Shown: positions 25,478 through 34,493, counted from the stretch's first letter. The stretch: 64,000 nt of DNA from Streptomyces sp. TLI_105 (GCF_900105415.1 NZ_FNSM01000001.1:6511501-6575500), one strand, 5' to 3'. Notes: generated by a model not told the origin, from the sequence alone. Numbers and translations: made by a program.

Positions 25478-25494
25478 TAAAAGTCATACTTTTA
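25478..25494. promoter_or_regulatory. inverted repeat between gntK and gntR, likely GntR operator
   Basis: TAAAAGT-CAT-ACTTTTA, perfect 7-bp arms with a 3-bp centre, in the divergent promoter region of the gluconate genes. It is strikingly A/T-rich for this genome. Confidence 0.6.
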
Positions 25495-25540
25495 ATTCCC
25501 GGGTGTGGTCACCCGGACGCGCGCGCATAGGCTGATCACC

Positions 25541-26242
25541 ATGACGACACCGGCCCAGGGGCTCCACTCACACGTCCTGGCCACCCTGGGCCTCGCGATC
25601 ACCGCCGGGGAGTTCCCGCCGGGCACCGTGCTGCGCACCGACGAGCTCGCCCAGCGCTTCGACGTCTCCCGGACCGTCGTCCGCGAGGTCGTGCGGGTCC
25701 TGGAGTCCATGCACCTCGTCGAGTCCCGCCGGCGCGTCGGCGTGACCGTGCTCCCCACGGCCAGCTGGAACGTGTACGACCCCCAGGTCATCCGCTGGCG
25801 GCTGGCCGGCGCCGACCGCCCCCGCCAGCTCCGCTCGCTCACCGTCCTCCGCTCGGCCGTCGAGCCCGTCGCCGCGGGACTGGCCGCGCTGAACGCCACC
25901 CCCGAGCAGTGCCGCGAGCTCACCGAGCAGGCCCTCGGCATGGTCGCCACCTCGCGCGGCCGGCGCCTGGAGGAGTACCTCGTCCACGACATCGCCTTCC
26001 ACCGGGTGGTGCTCAACGCCTCGGGCAACGAGATGTTCGCCCGCCTCGGCGACGTCGTCGCCGAGGTCCTCACCGGCCGCACCCACCACCACGTGATGTT
26101 CGAGGACCCCGACCCGGCCGCCGTCACCCTGCACGTCCAGGTCGCCGAGGCCGTACGGGAGCGGGACGCCGCCCGCGCCGAGGAGCTCACCCGGCAGATC
26201 GCGGTCGGCGCCCTCCAGGAGCTGGACGTCCTCGCTCCGTAG
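25541..26242 (+). CDS. gntR: GntR-family (FadR subfamily) regulator of gluconate genes
   Basis: A 233-residue regulator with an N-terminal GntR winged HTH (LGLAITAGEFPPGTVLRTDELAQRFDVSRTVVREVVRVLES, residues 16-57) and a C-terminal FCD all-helical ligand domain containing the metal-binding pattern DIAFHRVVLNASGNEMF and the late THHHVMF/HVQVAEAV histidines. ATG 25541 is used; GTG 25505 would add 12 residues. Divergent from gntK-gntP, so it most likely represses them until gluconate or 6-phosphogluconate binds. Confidence 0.9.
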   Translation: MTTPAQGLHSHVLATLGLAITAGEFPPGTVLRTDELAQRFDVSRTVVREVVRVLESMHLVESRRRVGVTVLPTASWNVYDPQVIRWRLAGADRPRQLRSLTVLRSAVEPVAAGLAALNATPEQCRELTEQALGMVATSRGRRLEEYLVHDIAFHRVVLNASGNEMFARLGDVVAEVLTGRTHHHVMFEDPDPAAVTLHVQVAEAVRERDAARAEELTRQIAVGALQELDVLAP

Positions 26243-26298
26243 CCCCTCTGTCGTTACCCGCCCGTAAAGCTCTGAACTAGCTCAAATATGGGCTTTCA

Positions 26299-26312
26299 GT
26301 GACATGCGTCAC
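26299..26312 (+). promoter_or_regulatory. Crp-like site upstream of the amino-acid permease
   Basis: GTGACATGCGTCAC is a perfect inverted repeat (5-bp arms, 4-bp centre) and fits GTG-N6-GNCAC, the form reported for the Streptomyces cAMP receptor protein. It is 112-125 bp before the permease start. A second such site is at 62151. Confidence 0.45.
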
Positions 26313-26423
26313 AGTCAGTCAGGGGCTGTTGCCGTGAGTATGTGCGCTGGCCGTGCCGGGGACACCCCCCGTTCAGGTGCGGCCGGGTACCGCACCGCTC
26401 CCCTCACGAAGGCGAACAACTCC

Positions 26424-27884
26424 ATGACTGACCGCGTCACCGCGGCCGAGCCGCTGTCCGCCGCTCCGGCGAACCCGGCCGCCGCCCCCCACGTCGACGC
26501 AGGCGACGCCGGCTACCGCAAGGACCTCAAGTCCCGGCACATCAACATGATCGCCATCGGCGGCGCCATCGGCACCGGCCTCTTCCTCGGCGCCGGCGGC
26601 CGCATGTCCCAGGCCGGCCCGTCCCTCTTCATCGCGTACGCCGTCTGCGGCGTCTTCGCCTTCTTCGTGGTGCGCGCCCTCGGCGAGCTGGTGCTCTACC
26701 GCCCCTCCTCCGGCGCCTTCGTCTCCTACGCCCGTGAGTTCATGGGCGAGAAGGGCGCCTACACGGCCGGCTGGCTGTACTTCCTCAACTGGTCGACCAC
26801 CGCCGTCGCCGACATCACCGCGGCCGCCACCTACGCCCACTTCTGGGCCGTGTTCAGCGACGTCCCGCAGTGGGTCCTCGCCCTGATCGCCCTCGCGGTC
26901 GTCCTCACCGCCAACCTCATCTCCGTGAAGTACTTCGGCGAGATGGAGTTCTGGTTCGCGATCATCAAGGTCGCCGCCCTGGTCGCCTTCATGCTCGTCG
27001 GCATCTTCCTCGTCGTCACCTCGCACGACGTCGGCGGCCACACCCCGGGCCTCGCCAACATCACCGACAACGGCGGCATCTTCCCCAACGGCATGATGCC
27101 GATGCTGCTGCTCATCCAGGGCGTCGTCTTCGCCTACGCCTCCGTCGAGCTCTGCGGCGTCGCCGCCGGCGAGACCGAGAACCCCGAGAAGATCATGCCG
27201 AAGGCGATCAACTCGATCATGTGGCGCGTCGGCCTCTTCTACGTCGGCTCCGTCGTCCTGCTCGCCCTGATCCTCCCGTACACCGCGTACTCCGGTGACC
27301 AGAGCCCCTTCGTCACCGTCTTCGACAAGCTGGGCATCCCCGGCGCCGCCGGCGTGATGAACCTCGTCGTCCTCACCGCCGCCCTCTCCAGCCTCAACTC
27401 GGGCCTCTACTCCACCGGCCGCATCCTGCGCTCCATGTCGCTCTCGGGCTCCGCGCCCAAGTTCACCGGCGTCATGAACAAGGGCGGCGTCCCCTACGGC
27501 GGCATCCTGCTCACCGCGGGCTTCGGCGTCGCCGGCGTCCTCCTCAACTACGTCATGCCCGGCGAGGCCTTCGAGCTCGTCCTCAACTTCGCCTCCATCG
27601 GCATCATCGGCACCTGGGCCATGATCATGATCTGCTCGCTGCTCTTCGTGCGCAGCGCCAAGCAGGGCAAGCTCACCCGCCCCGGCTACCAGCTGCCCTG
27701 GGCTCCGTACACCCAGATCGTGACCCTGGGCTTCCTCGCGGCCGTCCTCGTCCTGATGTGGATGGACGGCGGCATCAGCCGCACCACCGTGAACTGCCTG
27801 CCGCTCATCGCGGCGGCGCTCACCGGCGGCTGGTTCCTGGTCCGCCGCCGGGTCCGCACGACCTCCGCCGCGCAGCAGGGCTGA
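26424..27884 (+). CDS. amino-acid permease of the APC family (AnsP/CycA type)
   Basis: A 486-residue transporter with twelve hydrophobic segments. The amino-acid permease signature begins LKSRHINMIAIGGAIGTGLFLGAGG near residues 35-59; further APC marks are VFAYASVELCGVAAGETENPEKIMPKAINS and SSLNSGLYSTGRIL. The pattern is that of the AAT subgroup containing L-asparagine and D-serine/D-alanine/glycine permeases. ATG 26424 follows GAAGG; it precedes the cytosolic N-terminal tail. Monocistronic, ended by a strong intrinsic terminator. The exact amino acid is not evident. Confidence 0.9.
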   Translation: MTDRVTAAEPLSAAPANPAAAPHVDAGDAGYRKDLKSRHINMIAIGGAIGTGLFLGAGGRMSQAGPSLFIAYAVCGVFAFFVVRALGELVLYRPSSGAFVSYAREFMGEKGAYTAGWLYFLNWSTTAVADITAAATYAHFWAVFSDVPQWVLALIALAVVLTANLISVKYFGEMEFWFAIIKVAALVAFMLVGIFLVVTSHDVGGHTPGLANITDNGGIFPNGMMPMLLLIQGVVFAYASVELCGVAAGETENPEKIMPKAINSIMWRVGLFYVGSVVLLALILPYTAYSGDQSPFVTVFDKLGIPGAAGVMNLVVLTAALSSLNSGLYSTGRILRSMSLSGSAPKFTGVMNKGGVPYGGILLTAGFGVAGVLLNYVMPGEAFELVLNFASIGIIGTWAMIMICSLLFVRSAKQGKLTRPGYQLPWAPYTQIVTLGFLAAVLVLMWMDGGISRTTVNCLPLIAAALTGGWFLVRRRVRTTSAAQQG

Positions 27885-27903
27885 GACTCCCCCCACGGGA
27901 GAC

Positions 27904-27946
27904 GGCGGGACCCCCACAGGCACGGCCTGCGGGGGTCTCGCCTTTT
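27904..27946 (+). terminator. intrinsic terminator of the permease gene
   Basis: A 12-bp stem with one G-U pair (27904-27915 with 27931-27942), a further short inner stem, and a TTTT tract at 27943-27946. A classical rho-independent terminator. Confidence 0.85.
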
Positions 27947-28007
27947 GTCAGGAGATAGTGGTACGCAAGAGCCTTACAAGATCCGGTAAAGGAAAGGGAA
28001 GTTCACG

Positions 28008-29093
28008 ATGCCGCAGCACGTCCAGGGGGTCATCGCCCCCGGCAGGAACGAACCGGTACGCGTCGAGACCATCGTGATCCCCGACCCCGGCCCCGGCGAG
28101 GCCGTCGTCAAGATCCAGGCCTGCGGCGTCTGCCACACCGACCTCCACTACAAACAGGGCGCGATCAACGACGAGTTCCCCTTCCTGCTCGGCCACGAGG
28201 CCGCCGGAATCGTCGAGTCCGTCGGCGAGGGCGTCACCGACGTCGCCCCCGGCGACTTCGTGATCCTCAACTGGCGCGCCGTCTGCGGCACCTGCCGCGC
28301 CTGTACGCGGGGCCGCCCCTGGTACTGCTTCGCCACCCACAACGCGAAGCAGAGGATGACCCTGCTCGACGGCACGGAGCTCTCCCCGGCGCTCGGCATC
28401 GGCGCCTTCGCCGAGAAGACCCTCGTCGCCGCCGGCCAGTGCACCAAGGTCGACCCGTCCGTCGCCCCCGAGGTCGCGGGCCTCCTCGGCTGCGGCGTGA
28501 TGGCCGGCATCGGCGCCGCGATCAACACCGGGAACGTCGGCCGCGGCGACACCGTCGCCGTCATCGGCTGCGGCGGCGTCGGCGACGCGGCCGTCGTCGG
28601 CTCCCGCCTCGCCGGAGCCGCGAAGGTCATCGCCGTCGACATCGACGACCGGAAGCTGGACAAGGCCCGCGAGATGGGCGCCACCCACACGGTCAACTCC
28701 CGCACCGCCGACGCCGTCGAGGCGATCCGCGAGCTCACCGGCGGCTTCGGCGCAGACGTCGTCATCGAGGCCGTCGGCCGCCCCGAGACGTACGAGCAGG
28801 CCTTCTACGCCCGCGACCTCGCTGGCACCGTCGTCCTCGTCGGCGTCCCCAGCCCCGAGATGAAGCTCGAACTCCCGCTCCTCGACGTCTTCGGCCGCGG
28901 CGGCTCGCTCAAGTCCTCCTGGTACGGCGACTGCCTGCCGTCCCGCGACTTCCCGATGCTCGTCGACCTGCACCAGCAGGGCCGCATCGACCTCGCCGCC
29001 TTCGTCACCGAGACGATCGGCCTCGGCGACGTCGAGAAGGCCTTCGCCCGCATGCACGAGGGCGACGTCCTGCGCTCGGTGGTGGTCCTCTGA
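28008..29093 (+). CDS. mscR: S-(hydroxymethyl)mycothiol dehydrogenase
   Basis: A 361-residue zinc alcohol dehydrogenase of class III type. Catalytic zinc residues Cys39 or Cys42 with GHEAAG, structural-zinc cysteines Cys93, 96, 99 and 107, and the NAD motif [14 protein letters not shown] are present. In actinobacteria this enzyme oxidises the formaldehyde-mycothiol adduct to S-formylmycothiol (formaldehyde and nitrosothiol detoxification). ATG 28008 follows AAAGGGAAG. It overlaps the following metallo-hydrolase by one base (TGATG), so the two are translationally coupled; mshC for mycothiol synthesis lies 16 kb away. Confidence 0.92.
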   Translation: MPQHVQGVIAPGRNEPVRVETIVIPDPGPGEAVVKIQACGVCHTDLHYKQGAINDEFPFLLGHEAAGIVESVGEGVTDVAPGDFVILNWRAVCGTCRACTRGRPWYCFATHNAKQRMTLLDGTELSPALGIGAFAEKTLVAAGQCTKVDPSVAPEVAGLLGCGVMAGIGAAINTGNVGRGDTVAVIGCGGVGDAAVVGSRLAGAAKVIAVDIDDRKLDKAREMGATHTVNSRTADAVEAIRELTGGFGADVVIEAVGRPETYEQAFYARDLAGTVVLVGVPSPEMKLELPLLDVFGRGGSLKSSWYGDCLPSRDFPMLVDLHQQGRIDLAAFVTETIGLGDVEKAFARMHEGDVLRSVVVL

Positions 29094-29722
29094 TGGCCGC
29101 CCGCATCGACCACCTCGTCACCTCCGGCACCTTCAGCCTCGACGGCGGCACCTGGGACGTCGACAACAACGTCTGGATCGTCGGCGACGACTCCGAGGCC
29201 ATCGTCATCGACGCCGCCCACGACGCCGGGGCGATCCTCGCCGCGCTCGACGGCCGCGCCCTGCGCGCCATCGTCTGCACCCACGCCCACGACGACCACA
29301 TCGACGCCGCCCCGGCCCTCGCGGCCGCCACCGGCGCCCGGATCCTGCTCCACCCGGCCGACCAGCCGCTGTGGAAGCTCACCCACCCCGGCCACAGCCC
29401 GGACGGCGAGCTCGCCGACGGCCAGGTCCTCACCATCGCCGGCACGGACCTCACCGTCCTCCACACCCCCGGCCACGCCCCGGGAGCGGTCTGCCTGTAC
29501 GCCCCCGAGCTCGGCACGGTCTTCTCCGGCGACACGCTCTTCCAGGGCGGCCCCGGCGCGACCGGCCGGTCCTACTCGGACTTCCCGACGATCGTCGGCT
29601 CGATCCGCGAGAAGCTCCTCACCCTGCCGCCGGAGACGGTGGTCCGCACCGGCCACGGCGACACCACCACGATCGGCGCCGAGGCCCCGCACCTGGAGGA
29701 ATGGCTCAAGCGGGGCCACTGA
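29093..29722 (+). CDS. MBL-fold hydrolase coupled to the mycothiol dehydrogenase
   Basis: A 209-residue metallo-beta-lactamase/glyoxalase-II-like protein. Motifs: THAHDDHIDAAP (HxHxDH), HTPGHAPGAVCLY, FSGDTLFQGGPGATG and VVRTGHGDTT. It starts at ATG 29093 within the stop codon of the dehydrogenase gene. The same gene pair is conserved in actinobacteria, so it probably hydrolyses S-formylmycothiol to formate and mycothiol; this is inferred from position. Its last 17 bp overlap the convergent pseudouridine-synthase gene. Confidence 0.88.
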   Translation: MAARIDHLVTSGTFSLDGGTWDVDNNVWIVGDDSEAIVIDAAHDAGAILAALDGRALRAIVCTHAHDDHIDAAPALAAATGARILLHPADQPLWKLTHPGHSPDGELADGQVLTIAGTDLTVLHTPGHAPGAVCLYAPELGTVFSGDTLFQGGPGATGRSYSDFPTIVGSIREKLLTLPPETVVRTGHGDTTTIGAEAPHLEEWLKRGH

Positions 29723-30632
29723 GGGCCAGCCGGCTCTCGAACCGCACCTCGTCGCCCGTGAACGGGTCGGTGAACTCCAGCGTCCGCGCGAGCAGTCGCA
29801 GCGGACGCGCGAAGTCCTCCGGCCCGTCCTCGCGGACCACCGGATAGACCGGGTCGTCGAGGATCGGCAGGCCCAGGCCGTTCATGTGCACCCGCAGCTG
29901 ATGGGTCCGCCCGGTCACGGGCGCCAGTCGGTAGCGCCCGAGCCCTCCCGCGTGCCCCAGGAGCTCGATCCGGCTCTCGGCGTTCGGCTCGCCCGGCACC
30001 TCCCGGGCGGCCATCACCCCGCGCTCCTTCTCGATCCGGCTGCGCACGGTCACCGGCAGTTCCACCGCCGGGTCGTACGGCGCCACCGCCTCGTACTCCT
30101 TGCGCACGGCCCGGTCGCGGAAGAGAGTCTGGTACGCCCCCCGGTCCTCCGGCCGCACGACGAACAGCACGAGCCCCGCCGTCAGCCGGTCGAGCCGGTG
30201 CGCGGGCTGGAGGCGCGCAAGCCCCAGGTCACGCCGGAGCCGAGCGAGCGCGGTCTCGGTCACATGCCTTCCGCGGGGCATCGTGGCGAGAAAATGCGGC
30301 TTGTCCACGACCACGATCCGCTCGTCGCGGTGCACGACCCCGATCGGGAAGGGCACGGGCGTCTCTGCGGGAAAGTCCCGGTGGAACCAGAGGTACCGCC
30401 CCGCGGCGTACGACTCGTCCCCGCCGACCGGCCCGTCGACCCCGACGAACCGCCCCTCCCGCAGCATCCCCTCGACCCGCCCGGCCCCGACGGCGGCCCC
30501 GTACCGCTCGACGAGGTACTCCCGGACGCTCGCCCAGCACCCCTCGGGGTCCTCCGGCAGGCGCACCCGCACGGGATCGATGCCGTGCAGCTGGGGGAGG
30601 GGTGAAAAGAGGGCCTTTGATCTGCGTCGCAC
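29706..30632 (-). CDS. RluA-family pseudouridine synthase
   Basis: A 308-residue RNA pseudouridine synthase. The catalytic motif is AHRLDRLTAGLVLF with the Asp nucleophile near residue 148; VVHRDERIVVVDKPHFLATMP precedes it and the late RYRLAPVTGRTHQLRVHMNGLGLPILDDPVY is typical of the RluA/TruC group. Which rRNA or tRNA uridine it modifies is unknown. GTG 30632 is the start. It overlaps the convergent hydrolase by 17 bp. Confidence 0.9.
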   Translation of the reverse strand: MRRRSKALFSPLPQLHGIDPVRVRLPEDPEGCWASVREYLVERYGAAVGAGRVEGMLREGRFVGVDGPVGGDESYAAGRYLWFHRDFPAETPVPFPIGVVHRDERIVVVDKPHFLATMPRGRHVTETALARLRRDLGLARLQPAHRLDRLTAGLVLFVVRPEDRGAYQTLFRDRAVRKEYEAVAPYDPAVELPVTVRSRIEKERGVMAAREVPGEPNAESRIELLGHAGGLGRYRLAPVTGRTHQLRVHMNGLGLPILDDPVYPVVREDGPEDFARPLRLLARTLEFTDPFTGDEVRFESRLALSGPA

Positions 30633-30666
30633 GGAGTCACGGTAACCGGCCGGCTGTCCGGCTTGC

Positions 30667-31436
30667 TCAGGCAGGCGGGTCCACAGCGGTCCGCAGATGC
30701 TCGTCGGCCAAGGACGCCACGGCCGCGGGGTCCGACGGGGCCGGTACCTCCAAGGGCTCGGCCCAGCCGCTGATGCTCAGGACCTGCGCGAGGAGCCGAC
30801 GCGCACGAGGCGGAGGCGCGGTCCTCGCGAGCGTGGTGAGCGCCCGCGCCCGCCGGCGGGGGTTCGGGCTCAGGAGAGCGACGCCTTCGGCGGACTCCTG
30901 CTTCCCGAGGAGCACGAGCACGTCGATGCGGGTCCTCGACGCACCGGACCAGCTCGGCGACCGGCGCGTGGGCCCTGTCACCGTCACTGGTGTCCGCTGC
31001 CGAGGTGCTGAGCTCGGTCAGGGCCCGAACGCGCTGCGACGCACTCCCGATGCTCCGCGTGAAGGTCTCGACGTGCTCCGCGCAGCCGCGGACGCCCGAG
31101 ACGGCTCTTCCCCCGATGGCATGGGCGCTGCCCGTCCGTTCGGCCCCGATCTCGGGGTGCTGACCCCATCGCGGTCGTTTGCCCCCCAACGAAACAGCCC
31201 CTCGTCCCCACGGTCGGAATGTACTGTCCTGCTGCGGGACGGAGCCGTCAGCCGAGTCGAACCCCACTGACGGCCTCTCCTCCGGAGGCATCCGCCGGGC
31301 CGGTGCGCTCGGCCACGACGGCGGAGAGGGCGGTACTGAGCCCACTCGCCTCGCCCCAGCGCAGACTCGTCAGGACCGTGACCGACCCTGCGACTGCGAC
31401 ACCGGTGACGAGGAGTACGACAGGACGCACGCTCAT
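30667..31436 (-). pseudogene. probable decayed gene for a membrane-anchored hypothetical protein
   Basis: No single frame spans this 0.8-kb stretch, yet parts have coding character on the minus strand in different frames. From 31436 comes a membrane-anchor-like N-terminus (MSVRPVVLLVTGVAVAGSV) that stops at 31248. Around 31110-30930 a second frame reads AEHVETFTRSIGSASQRVRALTEL. From about 30930 to 30667 a third reads LGKQESAEGVALLSPN and later LLAQVLSISGWAEPLEVP. This looks like one ancestral gene broken by at least two frameshifts. The alternative is a real 62-residue protein at 31248-31436 followed by unrelated sequence. I do not recognise the family. Confidence 0.35.
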
Positions 31437-31486
31437 CGCGTCGGTATGGTTCCCCCGCCTTCCGGCAGGGATGAAACGGGAAAAGC

Positions 31487-31517
31487 AGAAAGACCCCAGC
31501 TGAGCTGGGGTCTTTCT
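31487..31517 (-). terminator. intrinsic terminator of tRNA-Leu
   Basis: Perfect 14-bp stem (31487-31500 with 31504-31517) and a 3-nt loop, beginning 2 bp after the CCA end of the tRNA on the minus strand. The descending arm and what follows read TCTTTCTGCTTTTCC, a T-rich tail. Confidence 0.85.
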
Positions 31518-31519
31518 CA

Positions 31520-31607
31520 TGGTGTCCGAGGGGGGACTTGAACCCCCACGCCCGATAAAGGGCACTAGCACCTCAAGCTAGCGCGTCTGCCATTCCGCCA
31601 CCCGGAC
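31520..31607 (-). tRNA. tRNA-Leu, anticodon GAG, with encoded CCA
   Basis: Minus-strand sequence starts GTCCGGGTGGCGGAATGG. It has a 7-bp acceptor stem (one G-U pair), an anticodon stem-loop CTAGC-TTGAGGT-GCTAG giving anticodon GAG (codons CUC/CUU), a long variable arm GTGCCCTTTATCGGGC typical of leucine tRNAs, a T arm GGGGGTTCAAGTCCCCC, and a genomic CCA end at 31520-31522. Followed by a strong terminator, so transcribed alone. Confidence 0.95.
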
Positions 31608-31816
31608 AAGGTGTCTGTCTTCCCGGCCGCTGGGCCCTTCCGACGAGGAAAACCATAGCAAACATTCGGAGTGGTCGATCACCACCCCCGGTCGGCCCCC
31701 GTCATGTGACAGCCGCATGTCGGAGGGTCGGCGCCCTTGGGTGCCGAGGGGGCCACGCGGGAGGATGGGGACGACCACCAAGCAATCACGTGGGGCACGT
31801 AGTGGGAGGAAGCAGC

Positions 31817-33142
31817 GTGAGCGAGTCGAACACGGCCCGGAGCGTCAGCGGCGAGGACGAGGTGGTGGACCTCTGTCGCGACCTCATCCGCATCGACACC
31901 AGCAACTACGGCGACCACTCCGGCCCGGGAGAGCGGGCGGCGGCCGAGTACGTCGCCGAGAAGCTCGCGGAGGTCGGACTCGAGCCGAAGATCATCGAGT
32001 CGCACAAGGGGCGCGCCTCCACCGTCGCCCGGATCGAGGGCGAGGACCCGTCGCGTCCTGCCCTGCTCATCCACGGGCACACCGACGTCGTCCCGGCCAA
32101 CGCCGAGGACTGGACCCACCACCCCTTCTCCGGCGAGATCGCCGACGGCTGCGTCTGGGGCCGCGGGGCCGTCGACATGAAGGACATGGACGCGATGACC
32201 CTCGCGGTCGTCCGCGACCGGCTGCGCAGCGGCCGCAAGCCCCCGCGCGACATCGTCCTCGCCTTCCTCGCCGACGAGGAGGCCGGCGGCACCTACGGCG
32301 CCCGCCACCTGGTCGACAAGCACCGCGACCTGTTCGAGGGCGTCACCGAGGCGATCGGCGAGGTCGGCGGCTTCTCCTTCACCGTCAACGAGAACCTGCG
32401 GCTCTACCTGGTCGAGACGGCCCAGAAGGGCATGCACTGGATGCGGCTGACCGTCGAGGGCACGGCCGGCCACGGCTCCATGACCAACGACGACAACGCC
32501 ATCACGGAGCTCTGCGAGGCCGTGGGCCGCCTCGGCCGCCACCAGTGGCCGGTGAGGGTCACCAAGACCGTGCGGAGCTTCCTCGACGAGCTGTCGGACG
32601 CCCTCGGTACCCCGCTCGACCCCGAGGACATGGACGGCACCCTCGCCAAACTCGGCGGCATCGCCAAGATGGTAGGCGCCACCCTCCGCAACTCGGCCGC
32701 CCCGACGATGCTCGGCGCCGGTTACAAGGTGAACGTGATCCCCGGCCAGGCCACCGCGCACGTCGACGGCCGCTTCCTGCCCGGCTACGAGCAGGAGTTC
32801 CTGGCCGATCTCGACCGGATCCTCGGCCCCCGCGTGAAGCGCGAGGACGTGCACGGCGACAAGGCCCTGGAGACCAGCTTCGACGGCGCCCTGGTGGACG
32901 CCATGCAGTTGGCGCTGCGTGCCGAGGACCCGATCGCCCGCGCCGTGCCGTACATGCTGTCCGGCGGCACCGACGCCAAGTCCTTCGACGACCTCGGCAT
33001 CCGCTGCTTCGGCTTCGCCCCGCTCCAGCTGCCGCCGGAGCTCGACTTCGCGGGCATGTTCCACGGCGTGGACGAGCGGGTCCCGGTGGACGGCCTCAAG
33101 TTCGGCGTCCGCGTGCTGGACCGTTTCCTCGACGCCTGCTGA
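31817..33142 (+). CDS. M20-family metallopeptidase (dipeptidase/deacylase)
   Basis: A 441-residue M20/M25/M40 peptidase with two-zinc motifs: LLIHGHTDVVP (His and Asp), WGRGAVDMKDMDA (bridging Asp), FLADEEAGG (catalytic Glu pair) and the late SGGTDAKSF region. The dimerisation insert lies around residues 215-340. It should hydrolyse a dipeptide or N-acyl amino acid in the cytoplasm. GTG 31817 is preceded by GGGAGGA at 31804-31810, the ideal distance. It stands between tRNA-Leu and the chaplin genes; the neighbouring DUF5703 gene is a common companion. Confidence 0.92.
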   Translation: MSESNTARSVSGEDEVVDLCRDLIRIDTSNYGDHSGPGERAAAEYVAEKLAEVGLEPKIIESHKGRASTVARIEGEDPSRPALLIHGHTDVVPANAEDWTHHPFSGEIADGCVWGRGAVDMKDMDAMTLAVVRDRLRSGRKPPRDIVLAFLADEEAGGTYGARHLVDKHRDLFEGVTEAIGEVGGFSFTVNENLRLYLVETAQKGMHWMRLTVEGTAGHGSMTNDDNAITELCEAVGRLGRHQWPVRVTKTVRSFLDELSDALGTPLDPEDMDGTLAKLGGIAKMVGATLRNSAAPTMLGAGYKVNVIPGQATAHVDGRFLPGYEQEFLADLDRILGPRVKREDVHGDKALETSFDGALVDAMQLALRAEDPIARAVPYMLSGGTDAKSFDDLGIRCFGFAPLQLPPELDFAGMFHGVDERVPVDGLKFGVRVLDRFLDAC

Positions 33143-33269
33143 ATTCGCCCACGCGTTTGCGTGTGACCGGAAAGAGTGAATGAACTCAAGGGTTCGTAGC
33201 CCTCATCATTCCCCCTCGTTACAGGTGTGCGGTCCGCGGCTGGGGCCGCATTGCCAACTAGGAGGAATA

Positions 33270-33503
33270 ATGATCAAGAAGGTCGTCGCTGCTGCGGCTG
33301 CCACCGGCGGTCTCGTTCTCGCGGGTGCGGGCATGGCCGTTGCGGACTCGGGTGCCGAGGCTGCCGCCATCGGTTCCCCCGGCGTGCTCTCGGGCAACGT
33401 CGTCCAGGTGCCGATCCACGTCCCCGTGAACGTGTGCGGCAACACGGTCTCCGTGATCGGCCTGCTGAACCCCACCTTCGGCAACACCTGCGTCAACGCC
33501 TGA
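33270..33503 (+). CDS. chpH: short chaplin
   Basis: A 77-residue short chaplin. Residues 1-25 are a Sec signal peptide (MIKKVVAAAAATGGLVLAGA, cleaved after AVA), and the mature protein is one chaplin domain with [30 protein letters not shown] and the second cysteine in FGNTC. Short chaplins assemble into amyloid-like surface-active fibrils that let aerial hyphae leave the medium. A strong AGGAGG sequence precedes ATG 33270. Sequence and position upstream of a long chaplin match ChpH of S. coelicolor, with ChpC next to it. Probably made only during aerial growth. Confidence 0.95.
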   Translation: MIKKVVAAAAATGGLVLAGAGMAVADSGAEAAAIGSPGVLSGNVVQVPIHVPVNVCGNTVSVIGLLNPTFGNTCVNA

Positions 33504-33537
33504 CGTTGTGCCTCGCCCCGTGAGGGTGTGAGCCGGT

Positions 33538-33574
33538 CCGGCCCCGGAGTGCGTGCCATGCACTCCGGGGCCGG
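33538..33574 (+). terminator. hairpin between the two chaplin genes
   Basis: Perfect 15-bp stem (33538-33552 with 33560-33574) and a 7-nt loop, 34 bp after the chpH stop. It should end or attenuate the chpH transcript before chpC. Confidence 0.75.
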
Positions 33575-33643
33575 TGGCCATTTCCGCCCCGGGCCGTCCG
33601 CCCGGTGGCACTCTTTCGAAGCCGAGCAGGCAGGGAACAAGCT

Positions 33644-34411
33644 ATGCGACAGGTCACGCGCAAGGGCCTTATCACCGTCGCGGCCGCCGGAGGCGTTTTC
33701 GCCGCCGTCGGCGGCGGATATGCGCACGCCGATTCCGGCGCGAACGGTACGGCCATGAACTCCCCGGGCGTCGCGTCCGGAAATTCCGTCCAGGTCCCGG
33801 TGCACGTACCGGTGAACGCCTGCGGGAACACGGTCAACGTCATCGGGCTGCTCAATCCGGCCTTTGGCAACACGTGCGCCAACACCTCCCCGTCCGGTGG
33901 CGGATCCTCCGCCGGGGGGCACACCGGAAACTCTCCCGGTGTGGGCTCCGGCAACAACGTGGAGGTGCCGGTCGACGTCCCGGTGAACGTCTGCGGCAAC
34001 GACGTCACGGGTGTCGGTCTGGGCAACGCCGCCACGGGCAACGACTGCGCGAACGGCGGGGACACGGGCTACGGGGAGGAGGAGCCGGGCAACCCTGGCA
34101 ATCCGGGTAATCCTGGGAACCCCGGGAATCCGGGCAACCCCGGGAATCCGGGCAACCCCGGCAACCCCGGGAATCCGGGCCACCCCGGGACTCCGGGTCA
34201 CCCCGGCACCCCCGGCCACCCGGGTACCCCCGGCACCTCCGGCGGCGAGGGCGGGCCGAACACTCCCGGTACTCAGGTCGTCACTCCGCCGCGTGCCGTC
34301 GAGGAGCTCGCCGAGACCGGCTCCGGCCCGCTCGGCGTGATCCTTCCCGCCGGCGCCGGGATGCTGCTCGCCGGCTCGCTGATCTACCGCCGCGCCCGCC
34401 GCGCCGCCTGA
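33644..34411 (+). CDS. chpC: long chaplin, sortase-anchored
   Basis: A 255-residue long chaplin: a Sec signal peptide (residues about 1-29), two chaplin domains (about 37-80 and 96-138, each with two Cys in VCGN/ACGN and TC/DC contexts), a linker of tandem collagen-like PGN/PGH/PGT triplets (about 148-205), then the sorting signal LAETG followed by a hydrophobic helix and RRARRA tail. Sortase would link it to peptidoglycan, where it anchors short chaplin fibrils. ATG 33644. Order and architecture match ChpC beside ChpH. Confidence 0.93.
   Translation: MRQVTRKGLITVAAAGGVFAAVGGGYAHADSGANGTAMNSPGVASGNSVQVPVHVPVNACGNTVNVIGLLNPAFGNTCANTSPSGGGSSAGGHTGNSPGVGSGNNVEVPVDVPVNVCGNDVTGVGLGNAATGNDCANGGDTGYGEEEPGNPGNPGNPGNPGNPGNPGNPGNPGNPGNPGHPGTPGHPGTPGHPGTPGTSGGEGGPNTPGTQVVTPPRAVEELAETGSGPLGVILPAGAGMLLAGSLIYRRARRAA
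34084..34240 (+). repeat. tandem 9-bp repeats encoding a collagen-like linker in chpC
   Basis: About seventeen units of GGCAACCCC or related 9-mers (Gly-Asn-Pro, shifting to Gly-His-Pro/Gly-Thr-Pro). Such a tract is prone to slippage, so its length probably differs between strains. Confidence 0.85.
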
Positions 34412-34437
34412 GCCGCCGCGCTCACGCGCCACGCACA

Positions 34438-34462
34438 GGGGCCCCGCACACCGCGGGGCCCC
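34438..34462 (+). terminator. terminator after chpC
   Basis: Perfect 10-bp stem of G/C pairs (34438-34447 with 34453-34462), 5-nt loop, followed by TTCTCGTTGTCTTCT. Lies between convergent chpC and the DUF5703 gene. Confidence 0.8.
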
Positions 34463-34493
34463 TTCTCGTTGTCTTCTCGTCGTCCGGTGCTCG

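Noticed and set aside
34084..34240. Regular repeats that might suggest a CRISPR array
   Set aside because: The units are 9-bp and in frame within chpC, encode Gly-x-Pro triplets and have no spacers.
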